From contig JBIIAO010000004.1 of NCBI GenBank assembly GCA_044239865.1, positions 186,001 to 250,000 of the forward strand: a stretch of 64,000 bases of DNA, written 5' to 3'. How positions within the stretch are numbered: the stretch's first letter is position 1; each line of letters starts with the position of its first letter. The notes beneath the pieces are model-generated. The model was given only the letters and a program-made list of their open reading frames with translations, did not search any database and had not been told where the DNA came from. Below, in pieces: positions 14,839 to 23,201 of this stretch. The position numbers and the translations under genes are program-made. Source of the DNA: CAIZGX01 sp044239865 (GTDB lineage: Bacteria; Bacteroidota; Bacteroidia; Flavobacteriales_D; Sanyastnellaceae).

Positions 14839-15882
14839 ATGCCAAAGCTAACGAATTCCTCCCTTGTTGTATTGTCAATTTTGTTGACAATGTTTTGTTA
14901 TTCATGCCGTGAGGCCGACAAGCACAAGAATATCGACATTGAAACAGAGGGGAAATCACTGACACCATTAAGATTTGATTTGGATTGTTTTAACATGGAT
15001 TGGGGAAATTTAGAGCAGGTGTCTAACCTGAAACAGAAGTACGGAGTTTTTTTATGTCTTTATCTGGAGCGCATTATTAATGCGGGACCCTGCGATAGTG
15101 CTGCTACATTTAACCTTGTTCAGGGATTTGTTTTGAATAAGGACTTCCAAGATTTGAAAGCTGAGATTGAAAAGAATTATCCACAGCAGAGACTCGATTC
15201 ACTTCATGAAAAGATTCTTGAGTCCACTTTGCGTTTTCAAACATTGATTCCAAATATGACGCTACCTCAATTGATTTGGATGAACTCTGGATTCAACGCA
15301 GGTGCCTACAGTACGGATGATTATTTGGCTGTTGGTTTGGATTTTTATTTAGGCAGGAACAATAGAATTACGAAGTCTGTTCCCTTTCCTCAATACCAGA
15401 AAGACGACATGACCCGGGAACAGCTGGTTCCAAATGCAATTAAAAATCTGGCTTATTATCACCTAATGAAAGCGGATACTATTCAGGCCGAAAAAGACAT
15501 GCTGTCTGAAATGATTTTTCATGGTAAAGCACATTACTTGACCTGGTTAGCGTTTAAAGATATTCATGATTCGACGCTGATGGCTTGGACTAAAGAGCAA
15601 TACACCTGGACTCAGAGTCACCAATTGAATGTTTGGAAGGAGATAGCGCGACAAGAGGTGCTTTTTTCAAAAAATAGAACGGAAGTACAAAAGTGGTTCG
15701 AGTACGGACCGTTTACCAATGCAGAGAATGTTCCTCAAGAAAGTGCCCCTCAATTAGGTGTTTATATGGGGTTGCAAATGGTGAAAAGTTACATGGAAAA
15801 GCATCCTGAAATTTCAGTTAGTCAGTTATTAAAAGAGGACAACGCGCAAAAGATATTACAAGCATACAAACCGAATTTATGA
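14839..15882 (+). CDS. gldB: gliding motility lipoprotein GldB
   Basis: The 347-residue protein has a lipoprotein signal ending FCYSC (Cys23). Its middle and end match GldB: SEMIFHGKAHYL, WKEIARQEVLFSKNRTEVQKWFEYGPF, the QLGVYMGLQMVKSYM segment and the final YKPNL. GldB is required for gliding and for function of the GldKLMN/T9SS machine in Flavobacterium johnsoniae; its biochemical role is not settled. The ATG at 14839 is preferred over an in-frame TTG at 14827. gldC overlaps its end by 4 bp, and nadE is nearby as in other gliding Flavobacteriales. That context strengthens the call. Confidence 0.92.
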   Translation: MPKLTNSSLVVLSILLTMFCYSCREADKHKNIDIETEGKSLTPLRFDLDCFNMDWGNLEQVSNLKQKYGVFLCLYLERIINAGPCDSAATFNLVQGFVLNKDFQDLKAEIEKNYPQQRLDSLHEKILESTLRFQTLIPNMTLPQLIWMNSGFNAGAYSTDDYLAVGLDFYLGRNNRITKSVPFPQYQKDDMTREQLVPNAIKNLAYYHLMKADTIQAEKDMLSEMIFHGKAHYLTWLAFKDIHDSTLMAWTKEQYTWTQSHQLNVWKEIARQEVLFSKNRTEVQKWFEYGPFTNAENVPQESAPQLGVYMGLQMVKSYMEKHPEISVSQLLKEDNAQKILQAYKPNL

Positions 15883-16208
15883 AGAAGTCGACCATAACAA
15901 TTGATATTGAATTAGATGAAAACAATGTGCCGGAGACCATTCAATGGGAAGCGCCAGAACTTGGTAAGAAGTCTGAATGTAAAGCCATGATTTTATCCGT
16001 TTGGGACAAAGCTGAGGCAAACACCATGCGTATAGATTTATGGACGAAAGAAATGCAGGTGGAAGAAATGACTTTCTTCGTTCATCAGACGTTGCTTACT
16101 CTTTCAGACAGTTTCGAAAAGGCAACAGGCGATGCTCGCATGGCAGCAACCATGCGCGATTTCTGCGATTATTATGCGGAAAAAATGAAGATTAATCCTC
16201 CGCTATAA
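15879..16208 (+). CDS. gldC: gliding motility protein GldC
   Basis: The 109-residue soluble protein begins MKKSTITIDIELDENNVPET and has AKAMILSVWDKAE-like, MRIDLWTKEMQVEEM and MRDFCDYYAEKM sequences, the GldC family pattern. There is no signal peptide. GldC acts together with the lipoprotein GldB and improves gliding in Flavobacterium johnsoniae; the mechanism is unknown. Its start overlaps the gldB stop (ATGA) and its end overlaps the convergent engB gene by 6 bp, with no room for a separate terminator. Confidence 0.95.
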   Translation: MKKSTITIDIELDENNVPETIQWEAPELGKKSECKAMILSVWDKAEANTMRIDLWTKEMQVEEMTFFVHQTLLTLSDSFEKATGDARMAATMRDFCDYYAEKMKINPPL

Positions 16209-16835
16209 GGTAAAGTCGTTCGCGAATTCTTTCCTCCAAGCCTCAATTTGCTCTTGAATTTCAACGCGTCCCATGCGCTCTACTGCGGCCGTAAGGAAAT
16301 GTTGAGGAATTTCTTCCCAGGTCTTTTTCAATTCTTCAGTAAACGCATCGAAGCGAATTGTTTTCTGAAGCTCTGTTAGTTTCTCGCACTTCGTGAAAGC
16401 AATACAGAAGGGTAATCCTTGCTCTCCTAACCATTGCATGAATTCAATATCTATTTTCTGCGGAGGTATTCTGAAATCGAGAAGCACGAAAGTGCAAATT
16501 AAGTTCTCACGCTTATCTAAATAGCTTCGAATGAAACTTCCCCACTTGTTGCGTTCGGTTTTGGAAGTCTTCGCGTAACCATATCCTGGAAGATCGACCA
16601 AAAACCAGGGATTCTTTTCTTCGTTTATTAAGAAGTGATTGATGGTCTGGGTTTTTCCCGGGCTTGAAGATGTCTTGGCAAGACCTTTCTTGTTCACCAA
16701 CATATTGATGAGTGAACTCTTCCCTACGTTCGAACGGCCAATAAAGGCGAATTCAGGGTATGCCGGAGGAGGGCATTTGTCGATTTCAACAGATGACTTG
16801 ACGAACGTTGCAGAATGAATTAATTCTTTGCTCAT
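16203..16835 (-). CDS. engB: ribosome biogenesis GTPase YihA/YsxC
   Basis: The 210-residue GTPase has G1 GRSNVGKSS, G3 DLPGYGYA, G4 TKCEK and the switch region KTSSSPGKTQTINHF, all diagnostic of the YihA/YsxC/EngB family. It helps late assembly of the 50S ribosomal subunit. It lies 6 bp behind an alpha/beta hydrolase gene and is probably co-transcribed with it. Engb-type genes near nadE and gldB are known in Flavobacteriales, so the neighbourhood looks conserved. Confidence 0.96.
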   Translation of the reverse strand: MSKELIHSATFVKSSVEIDKCPPPAYPEFAFIGRSNVGKSSLINMLVNKKGLAKTSSSPGKTQTINHFLINEEKNPWFLVDLPGYGYAKTSKTERNKWGSFIRSYLDKRENLICTFVLLDFRIPPQKIDIEFMQWLGEQGLPFCIAFTKCEKLTELQKTIRFDAFTEELKKTWEEIPQHFLTAAVERMGRVEIQEQIEAWRKEFANDFTL

Positions 16836-16841
16836 TGTGCT

Positions 16842-17603
16842 TTATATATTTTGCTCAATTAACCAGGCGTCGAGTAAGTTGTTGAATTGATGAGATTGTT
16901 CCATCATGGGAGCATGTCCGCATTCCTCTATCCAATACAACTTCGCTTGTGGAAGCTTGTGTTGAAATTCTTCTGCTACTTCGGGGGGAGTGATTGTGTC
17001 GTTTTTCCCCCAGATTAAACACGCCGGGATGTTCATGTCTTTTAAGTCGTCGGTCATATTGTGACGTATGGCGCTTTTCGCAAGCGCTAAAATGCGAAGT
17101 ACGCGATTGCGATCATTGACTACCTCATAACACTCATCGACCAAATCTGGGGTAGCGTGTTTCGGGTCGTAGAATGTTAAAGCAACTTTCTGACGAATGA
17201 ATTCTTTGTCTTCTCTTCTGGGGAAGCTGGAGCCGAAAGCATTTTCATAAAGACCGCTGCTGGCTGTAAGAATAAGTGATTCAACTCTTTCTAAATGGTT
17301 TTTGGTGTAAACAAGCGCAACGTGTCCACCCAGTGAATTACCTAACAGGTTCACCTTATCCCATTTTTTATGTTGAATGAAATCGTGTAAAAATTCGGCT
17401 AAGGACTTTACGCCAGTGGTAAGCAGAGGCATTGTGTAAAGGGGTAGCATGGGGATAACAACTTTGTAGCGTGGTTTAAAATGATCGACCACGTCTTTGA
17501 AATTACTCAATGCTCCAAACAAGCCATGAAGCAACACAAGTGGCTTGCCCTCTCCTTCCTCAATGTAGGTGTAATCACCGTCAGTTTTTAAAGTGTATTC
17601 CAT
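16842..17603 (-). CDS. alpha/beta-fold hydrolase
   Basis: The 253-residue protein has an oxyanion-hole HG motif (VLLHGLFG), the nucleophile elbow GNSLGG with Ser90, an acid in WGKNDTITPP and the catalytic His in ECGHAPMMEQ. The triad is therefore complete. There is no signal peptide, so it is cytoplasmic. The substrate is not readable; the family includes esterases, lipases and C-C bond hydrolases. Its promoter lies in the 284-bp gap facing mraZ, and engB follows after 6 bp. Confidence 0.9.
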   Translation of the reverse strand: MEYTLKTDGDYTYIEEGEGKPLVLLHGLFGALSNFKDVVDHFKPRYKVVIPMLPLYTMPLLTTGVKSLAEFLHDFIQHKKWDKVNLLGNSLGGHVALVYTKNHLERVESLILTASSGLYENAFGSSFPRREDKEFIRQKVALTFYDPKHATPDLVDECYEVVNDRNRVLRILALAKSAIRHNMTDDLKDMNIPACLIWGKNDTITPPEVAEEFQHKLPQAKLYWIEECGHAPMMEQSHQFNNLLDAWLIEQNI

Positions 17604-17616
17604 AATCTATAGCTCA

Positions 17617-17645
17617 CGAAATTACGTGATTCTGACCGATAACAA
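17617..17645 (-). promoter_or_regulatory. promoter of the hydrolase-engB pair, with inverted repeat
   Basis: On the minus strand TTG (17643-17645), an 18-nt spacer and TAATTTCG (17617-17624, one mismatch to TAnnTTTG) form a plausible promoter. A small inverted repeat, TCACG and CGTGA with six bases between (17614-17629), covers the -7 element and could be an operator. Only the position supports that. Confidence 0.5.
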
Positions 17646-17714
17646 TCGTTCAATGTTATAAGCAATGAACAATTTAGGGTGAATGAAGGGGTGTGTTCAT
17701 TGTAATTAACATTT

Positions 17715-17729
17715 CCCACTTTTTCCCAC
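17715..17729 (-). promoter_or_regulatory. mraZ: distal MraZ-box-like pair
   Basis: CCCAC occurs at 17715-17719 and 17725-17729, which is GTGGG repeated at a 10-bp spacing on the minus strand. This is the arrangement of MraZ binding boxes. It lies about 110 bp upstream of the main boxes and faces the opposite way, between the hydrolase and mraZ promoters. Confidence 0.5.
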
Positions 17730-17824
17730 CTTTGGTAAATATGGTTAAAAGCCCATAAAATAAAGGATTTTGGCGTTGTGAGTTGTGGTGGTTGCCTCCG
17801 AAGTTTTTAACAAAATTGGAATTT

Positions 17825-17868
17825 GTGGTTGTTTAGTGGTAAAAAGTGGGAAGAAGTGATTATTTTTG
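17825..17868 (+). promoter_or_regulatory. mraZ: MraZ operator boxes and mraZ (dcw) promoter -7 element
   Basis: Four direct repeats, GTGGT (17825), GTGGT (17836), GTGGG (17846) and GTGAT (17856, degenerate), have 10-11 bp spacing. They end against a perfect -7 element TATTTTTG (17861-17868). The mraZ ATG is 19 nt downstream. MraZ binds tandem GTGG(G)-type boxes with about one helical turn between them and represses its own operon in E. coli. Here bound MraZ would cover the -33 region of the promoter. No good -33 TTG was found. Confidence 0.7.
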
Positions 17869-17887
17869 GAAAAGAATTCACAATCGA

Positions 17888-18364
17888 ATGTTAAACCTAC
17901 TCGGAGAATACCACTGTAAAGTCGACGCAAAAGGGCGCTTGCTCTTTCCTGCACGCTTGAAAAAGCAGCTGGAAGACATTCTTCATCATGGGTTGGTAGT
18001 GAATCGCGACATCTTCACACAGTGCTTGGTTGTTTATCCAAAACCAGAATGGGACATGGTAAACGAAGAGATGTCGAAGTTGAGCAGATACAATCAAAAG
18101 CATCAGATGTTCCAACGCAAGTTTATGAAAGGAGCAACGCATCTTGAATTGGATAGCGTTGGACGATTATCTCTTCCGGCAAGTCTTTTAGAATACGCGG
18201 GAGTAGACGGATCGAAGAACGAATTGGTTATTTCTGGATTAGGACAGAAAATGGAAATCTGGAGTTTAGATCAATACAACGCTGAAGTATTGGGTGAGGA
18301 GATGGATTTTGGAGCGTTGGCTGAAGAAGTTAGAAAAGACATTGACGCAAAAGGCGACAAATAA
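17888..18364 (+). CDS. mraZ: transcriptional regulator MraZ
   Basis: The 158-residue protein has two AbrB-like/SpoVT beta domains with the signatures VDAKGRLLFPARLK (first half) and LDSVGRLSLPASLLEY (second half). MraZ is the DNA-binding autoregulator at the head of the division and cell-wall cluster. The ATG at 17888 is chosen over a GTG at 17846, because the latter lies in the operator boxes and ahead of the promoter. Its stop codon overlaps the rsmH start. Confidence 0.96.
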   Translation: MLNLLGEYHCKVDAKGRLLFPARLKKQLEDILHHGLVVNRDIFTQCLVVYPKPEWDMVNEEMSKLSRYNQKHQMFQRKFMKGATHLELDSVGRLSLPASLLEYAGVDGSKNELVISGLGQKMEIWSLDQYNAEVLGEEMDFGALAEEVRKDIDAKGDK

Positions 18365-19257
18365 TGGAGCAGGTATATCACACCCCAGTGTTGTTGCACG
18401 AGTCGATAGAGGGGTTGAACATTAAACCCAACGGGGTTTATGTAGATGTAACCTTTGGTGGCGGCGGTCACGCAAAGGAAATTTTGAAACACTTGACAAC
18501 AGGGAAACTCATTGCATTTGATCAGGACGGTGAAGCAGCGAAGAATGTCCCGCAAGATGAACGATTGATTTTTGTCCCGCAAAATTTCAGATTCGTTAAG
18601 AACTGGGTTGAACTGCACGGATTTCACCAAGTCGATGGGATTTTGGCCGACTTGGGTGTGAGCAGTCATCAGTTCGATTCTGGAGAGCGAGGATTTTCGA
18701 TCCGATTCAACGGTCCATTGGATATGCGCATGAATCAGTCTTCTGGCATTTCTGCAGATGAATGGATCAATAAATCGAGCGTTCAAGAGATTACAGATGC
18801 GTTAAGAATGTATGGCGAGTTAGACGGAGCCTACAAAGTCGCAACTGAAATTGATATGCACAAGCCATTGGGAACTACTCAAGCGTTAATAGACTGCACG
18901 CAATCGTTTGCGAAGAGAGGAAAGGAGAAACAGTTCTTGGCGCAAATGTTCCAAGCGTTTCGAATGGTAGTGAACGATGAGATTGCTGTTTTGAAAGAGT
19001 TCCTGCAACAATCACTTGAGTTGCTTGCTCCAGAAGGAAGGTTGGTGGTTATTAGTTATCATAGTTTGGAAGATCGTTTGGTGAAAGATTTCCTTCGGTC
19101 TGGAAATTTAGAGGGAGAGATAAAGAAAGATTTTTTCGGAAATCTCGAGCGTCAGATAGAGCCGGTGAAGAGCAAGCCGATTCTTCCATCACAAGAAGAA
19201 ATAGAAAGAAATGGTAGAAGTCGAAGTGCTAAACTTCGAATAGGACAAAAAAAATAA
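18364..19257 (+). CDS. rsmH: 16S rRNA (cytosine(1402)-N(4))-methyltransferase
   Basis: The 297-residue protein (MraW) has VDVTFGGGGHAKEIL as SAM motif I, ADLGVSSHQFDSGERGFSI, and the C-terminal ISYHSLEDRLVKDF and GRSRSAKLR. It methylates N4 of C1402 in 16S rRNA. It is the second gene of the dcw operon, overlapping mraZ by 1 bp. Length and motifs are normal. Confidence 0.97.
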   Translation: MEQVYHTPVLLHESIEGLNIKPNGVYVDVTFGGGGHAKEILKHLTTGKLIAFDQDGEAAKNVPQDERLIFVPQNFRFVKNWVELHGFHQVDGILADLGVSSHQFDSGERGFSIRFNGPLDMRMNQSSGISADEWINKSSVQEITDALRMYGELDGAYKVATEIDMHKPLGTTQALIDCTQSFAKRGKEKQFLAQMFQAFRMVVNDEIAVLKEFLQQSLELLAPEGRLVVISYHSLEDRLVKDFLRSGNLEGEIKKDFFGNLERQIEPVKSKPILPSQEEIERNGRSRSAKLRIGQKK

Positions 19258-19265
19258 AACTTTAA

Positions 19266-19287
19266 ACCGAATGAATATTCGTTCGGT
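19266..19287. promoter_or_regulatory. palindrome directly upstream of ftsL
   Basis: CCGAATGA (19267-19274), an ATAT loop and TCGTTCGG (19279-19286) form an 8-bp inverted repeat with a single G-T pair, flanked by an A and a T that also pair. It begins 9 bp after the rsmH stop codon and ends 3 bp before the ftsL start. Its form (ACCGAA..TTCGGT) resembles TetR-family operators; as RNA it would be a hairpin at the ftsL start. Confidence 0.6.
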
Positions 19288-19290
19288 CAA

Positions 19291-19659
19291 ATGAAAATGG
19301 CAAAGCAAGAAGAGAATAAGCGCAAAGGAATAACCTTCAGAGAAATCATTGGAGGAGATTTTTTGACACGTCAATCGTTGGTGCGTCAAATGCCTTTTTT
19401 CTTTTTTATTGTCATTCTTTTTTTTATTCAGATTAGTATGATTTACTATTTCGAATCGGTTCAAATTGAAATGAAAAGAACAAAGGAGAGGTTGAATGAT
19501 TTGAATTCCGAGTATAGCACTAACGCAAGTGAATTGAGTGTAAAATCGCAGCACAGCGAAGTAGTTGGGCAGGTTCAGCCATGGGGTTTAATTAATTCTA
19601 CAACAATCCCGTTCATCATAGATGTAGACACAAATTTCTTCAAGAAGAATCATGAATGA
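19291..19659 (+). CDS. ftsL: FtsL-like cell division protein
   Basis: The 122-residue protein has a short cytoplasmic N-terminus, one transmembrane helix (FFFFIVILFFIQISMIYYF, about residues 36-54) and a charged, coiled-coil-like stretch (EIEMKRTKERLNDLNSEYS-like). That is FtsL topology. Sequence identity of FtsL is always low, so the call rests on size, topology and its place between rsmH and ftsI. In the divisome FtsL works with FtsB and FtsQ to activate FtsW-FtsI. Its end overlaps the ftsI start by 8 bp. Confidence 0.85.
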   Translation: MKMAKQEENKRKGITFREIIGGDFLTRQSLVRQMPFFFFIVILFFIQISMIYYFESVQIEMKRTKERLNDLNSEYSTNASELSVKSQHSEVVGQVQPWGLINSTTIPFIIDVDTNFFKKNHE

Positions 19660-21748
19660 ATTGAAGAAAATATCTGTCAGGATCTACGTTCTCTACGTTT
19701 TGCTATGCGTTTTGGCATTGTTTATTATCGGGAAAGTATTCTATATTCAAGCTATCCCTAATGAAGATGCTCAGAGACGCGCATCTCAGTTTACCTATCA
19801 GCTTCGTGATATTGAACCGGAAAGAGGCAGAATTTTAGCTGCAGACGGTTCGCCTTTGTCGACGAGTATTCCAGAATTTGAAATACGGTGGGACAGTAAA
19901 GGTGGTTATAATATCGAAAGATACAATGCTAAGTTAGACAGTTTAAGTGCTGGGATAGCCGAGATTTTAGGTTCGAAGACAGCTGCCGAAATAAAGTTGA
20001 TGTTTCAGAACGCAGTTGGTTCGAACAACAGGTATATGAAGGTCGCCGATCACCTAAATTACAATCAGCTTCAACGCTTCAAAAAGCTTCCGTTTGTTAA
20101 AGAGAAAAAATTAAAAAACGGTTTCATCATCCTGCAAAAGGAAAAAAGAGCAAAGCCATTTGGGGCTTTGGCGGCAAGAACCATTGGGATTTTCAGAGAG
20201 AGTAAAATGGTTGGGCTTGAGGCTTCTTATGATTCGTTGTTGCGAGGAAAAGTTGGTAAACAGATGCAGCAGAAAATTGCTGGCGATACCTGGATGCCAA
20301 TGACCGATGAGTACGTTGTAGAGCCAGAGCCAGGATTCGATGTAGTTACAACCTTGGATGTGCATTTGCAAGATGCTGCGCAGAGTTCTCTACGTCACAC
20401 CATGGAAGAGAACAAGGCCGATTGGGGTTGTGTAATTCTTATGGAAGTGAAGACAGGTTATATCAAAGCACTAGCTAATTTGACGTATGACTCCGTTGCG
20501 AAGAAGTTTTACGAAATAGAGAATTTAGCCTTAACTCAAAGTGTAGAGCCAGGTTCTACAATGAAGTTAGCAAGTTTGCTTGCTGCGATTGAAGAAGGTA
20601 ATCTGGATTTAGGTAAAGTTGTTCATACGGGTTCAGGAGAGTTTACCATAGGATCACACACGTTGAAAGATGTGAAAGCTTGTGGATCCATTACCATTGA
20701 GCAAGTTTTCGCAAAGTCTTCGAATGTTGGAACGGCGATGATTGTTCGTGATGTATTTGGAAGTAAGCCACAGAAATTTTTGGATTATTTAGAGAAGTTC
20801 GGATTTGGACAATTGGCAGGAATAGATCTTATAGGAGAGGGGAAATCAATTGTTAAAAGGACAACGAAAGAGGCTGGTTGGAGTGACTTAAGTCTAACCC
20901 AAATGGCAGTTGGATATGAGTTGCAAATTACGCCATTGCATCAATTATGTTTTTACAACGCCATAGCGAATGGCGGAAGATTCATGAAGCCGAGATTGGT
21001 TAGCGAAATCAGAAAAAATGGATTGACATATGAGAAATTTGAACCTGTAGTTATTCGCGAGAATTTTTTGCGGGCGGAAACGATTGCGAAAGGAAGGAAG
21101 TTGATGGAGGCTGTTACAACTATCGGTACAGGTAAAAAAACATTTAGAGATTCTCCGTACAGAGCTGCAGGTAAAACAGGAACAGCTCGAATTTATGAGT
21201 TTGGACATTATTTGGAAACAGCGCACAGAGCATCATTCGTGGGCTATTTCCCTGCGGAAAATCCAAAATACTCGTGTATAGTAGTCGTAAACAAGGCGAG
21301 AGTTTTTGAAGCGTTTGGTGGAAAAGTTGCGGCTCCGGTATTTCGCGAATTAGCGAATATATTATTCGGAACCGAATTGGATATTCCACACAATGCCATG
21401 GGCAATGATAGCACATTTGTTGCTCAGCCCTGGATCCCAAATATATTATCCGGAGGATCCGATGCATTGCGAAAAGCAATGGCTCATGTTCAATTTCCTT
21501 ATGCCATTCAAACAGACGCTCAATTTGTTCGCGCTGAAGTTTTAAACGGAAATATCGCTCTCTCGAGCAAAGACGCAAGTAGAAATCAAGTTCCGGATGT
21601 CCGCGGAATGGGGCTTACAGATGCACTTTATGTTCTGGAGAAGAGAGGGTTGAAAGTATCCTCAAAGGGTTATGGCAAAGTTGTCTCTCAGAGTATTCTT
21701 CCCGGAACAAAGTCCAATCATCAAAACATTCAAATTACTTTACAATGA
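19652..21748 (+). CDS. ftsI: penicillin-binding protein FtsI (PBP3-type transpeptidase) with PASTA domain
   Basis: The 698-residue protein has an N-terminal transmembrane helix (IYVLYVLLCVLALFIIGKVF) and a pedestal with ERGRILAADGSPLS. The transpeptidase domain has Ser302 in STMK, SSN at 356-358 and KTG at 508-510. A PASTA domain follows (VPDVRGMGLTDALYVLEKRGL, about 645-698). It cross-links septal peptidoglycan together with FtsW. The PASTA domain is usual for Bacteroidota FtsI. The end overlaps murE by 4 bp. Confidence 0.96.
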   Translation: MNELKKISVRIYVLYVLLCVLALFIIGKVFYIQAIPNEDAQRRASQFTYQLRDIEPERGRILAADGSPLSTSIPEFEIRWDSKGGYNIERYNAKLDSLSAGIAEILGSKTAAEIKLMFQNAVGSNNRYMKVADHLNYNQLQRFKKLPFVKEKKLKNGFIILQKEKRAKPFGALAARTIGIFRESKMVGLEASYDSLLRGKVGKQMQQKIAGDTWMPMTDEYVVEPEPGFDVVTTLDVHLQDAAQSSLRHTMEENKADWGCVILMEVKTGYIKALANLTYDSVAKKFYEIENLALTQSVEPGSTMKLASLLAAIEEGNLDLGKVVHTGSGEFTIGSHTLKDVKACGSITIEQVFAKSSNVGTAMIVRDVFGSKPQKFLDYLEKFGFGQLAGIDLIGEGKSIVKRTTKEAGWSDLSLTQMAVGYELQITPLHQLCFYNAIANGGRFMKPRLVSEIRKNGLTYEKFEPVVIRENFLRAETIAKGRKLMEAVTTIGTGKKTFRDSPYRAAGKTGTARIYEFGHYLETAHRASFVGYFPAENPKYSCIVVVNKARVFEAFGGKVAAPVFRELANILFGTELDIPHNAMGNDSTFVAQPWIPNILSGGSDALRKAMAHVQFPYAIQTDAQFVRAEVLNGNIALSSKDASRNQVPDVRGMGLTDALYVLEKRGLKVSSKGYGKVVSQSILPGTKSNHQNIQITLQ

Positions 21749-23199
21749 AACTGCTGCAAGACATATTGTACAAAGTGCGACTGGAAGGTGTTGTAGGGAC
21801 AACCAATGTAGCGGTTGAGAGTTTAACTTCAGACTCGCGCGCAGTTCGTCCAATGGCGCTATTCGTTGCTGTAAAGGGTATTCAATCTGACGGGCATTCA
21901 TTCATTTCGAAGGCTATTGAATTAGGTGCTGCTGCGGTTGTTTGCCAAGATCTTCCTGAGAAATTAGAAGAGAATATTGTTTACGTTCAAGTAGCTGATA
22001 CTTCCAAGGCATTGGGAATAATGGCTTCAAATTTTTATGAAAACCCTTCCGAAAAAATGAAGGTGTTGGCTGTTACTGGAACCAATGGAAAAACGACAGT
22101 AGCGACTTTGTTATTCCGCTTGTATAGTTCGATGGGTCATAAATGCGGATTGCTTTCCACTGTAGTAAACCGCATCAACGATATCGAAATTCCGTCAACG
22201 CATACAACTCCAGATGCTGTGGCACTTAACGAATTATTATCGCGTATGCAGCGAGAAGGCTGCACGCATGTTTTCATGGAGGCCTCCTCGCATGCGTTGC
22301 ATCAAAACAGAATGGCTGGAGTGCAAATTGACGGAGCCATTTTCACGAATTTGACACATGATCATTTGGACTATCACGGTTCAATGAATGAATACATTAA
22401 AGCAAAGAAGATTTTATTTGATCAGCTAGGTACGAATGCTTATGCAGTAGTGAATGCAGATGATCGTTACCACGATGCTTTGGTTTCTGCTTGCAAGGGG
22501 CGTGTTCGAACCTATGCGTTGCATACGATGGCTGATTACAAGACCAAATTAATTGAGAACACCCTTGATGGACTTCAAATTAATATTGATCGGTTTGAAT
22601 TGCATTCACCTCTTATTGGAGAATTCAATGCCTACAACTTAACTGCTGTATTCGCAGCCGCTGTTGAATTGGGAACAGATGAAACAACAGTTCTTGTTCA
22701 TCTTTCAGCTTTAGGTGCGCCTGAAGGACGCTTTCAACACATTCGTAAATCAGACGGAACAATTGCGATTGTCGATTATGCCCATACCCCTGATGCATTG
22801 GAAAATGTGTTGGATACAATTCATTCTGTAAGGGGTAAAGAGGAAATTATTTCAATTGTGGGTTGCGGTGGCGATCGTGATCGCGCAAAACGCCCGGTTA
22901 TGGCTTCTATCGCCGCGAACAAAAGTGACCGTGTAATTGTGACGAGCGACAATCCGCGCAGCGAAGATCCGAAAGCTATTATTCAAGAAATGGTAGCAGG
23001 TCTTGATCCGATTCAGAAGAAAAAAGTATTGTCCGTTACTGATCGTCGTGAGGCCATAGAAGTGGCGTGCTCACTAGCAAAGCCAGGTGATATAATTCTG
23101 ATTGCAGGAAAGGGACACGAGAAATACCAAGAGATCAACGGAGTGAAATATCCATTTGACGATTTACAAATTATAACAGAACTCTTTCAAACGAACTAA
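21745..23199 (+). CDS. murE: UDP-MurNAc-L-Ala-D-Glu:meso-diaminopimelate ligase
   Basis: The 484-residue Mur ligase has the ATP-binding GTNGKTT, the central EASSHAL and NLTHDHLDYHG motifs, and the C-terminal DNPRSEDP motif. DNPR binds meso-diaminopimelate and separates this type from lysine-adding MurE. It adds the third residue of the peptide stem in the cytoplasm. It overlaps the ftsI stop by 4 bp. Confidence 0.97.
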   Translation: MKLLQDILYKVRLEGVVGTTNVAVESLTSDSRAVRPMALFVAVKGIQSDGHSFISKAIELGAAAVVCQDLPEKLEENIVYVQVADTSKALGIMASNFYENPSEKMKVLAVTGTNGKTTVATLLFRLYSSMGHKCGLLSTVVNRINDIEIPSTHTTPDAVALNELLSRMQREGCTHVFMEASSHALHQNRMAGVQIDGAIFTNLTHDHLDYHGSMNEYIKAKKILFDQLGTNAYAVVNADDRYHDALVSACKGRVRTYALHTMADYKTKLIENTLDGLQINIDRFELHSPLIGEFNAYNLTAVFAAAVELGTDETTVLVHLSALGAPEGRFQHIRKSDGTIAIVDYAHTPDALENVLDTIHSVRGKEEIISIVGCGGDRDRAKRPVMASIAANKSDRVIVTSDNPRSEDPKAIIQEMVAGLDPIQKKKVLSVTDRREAIEVACSLAKPGDIILIAGKGHEKYQEINGVKYPFDDLQIITELFQTN

Positions 23200-23201
23200 G
23201 T

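Noticed and set aside
17846..17887. GTG start for mraZ at 17846
   Set aside because: It falls in the operator boxes and before the promoter -7 element; the ATG at 17888 gives the normal MraZ N-terminus.
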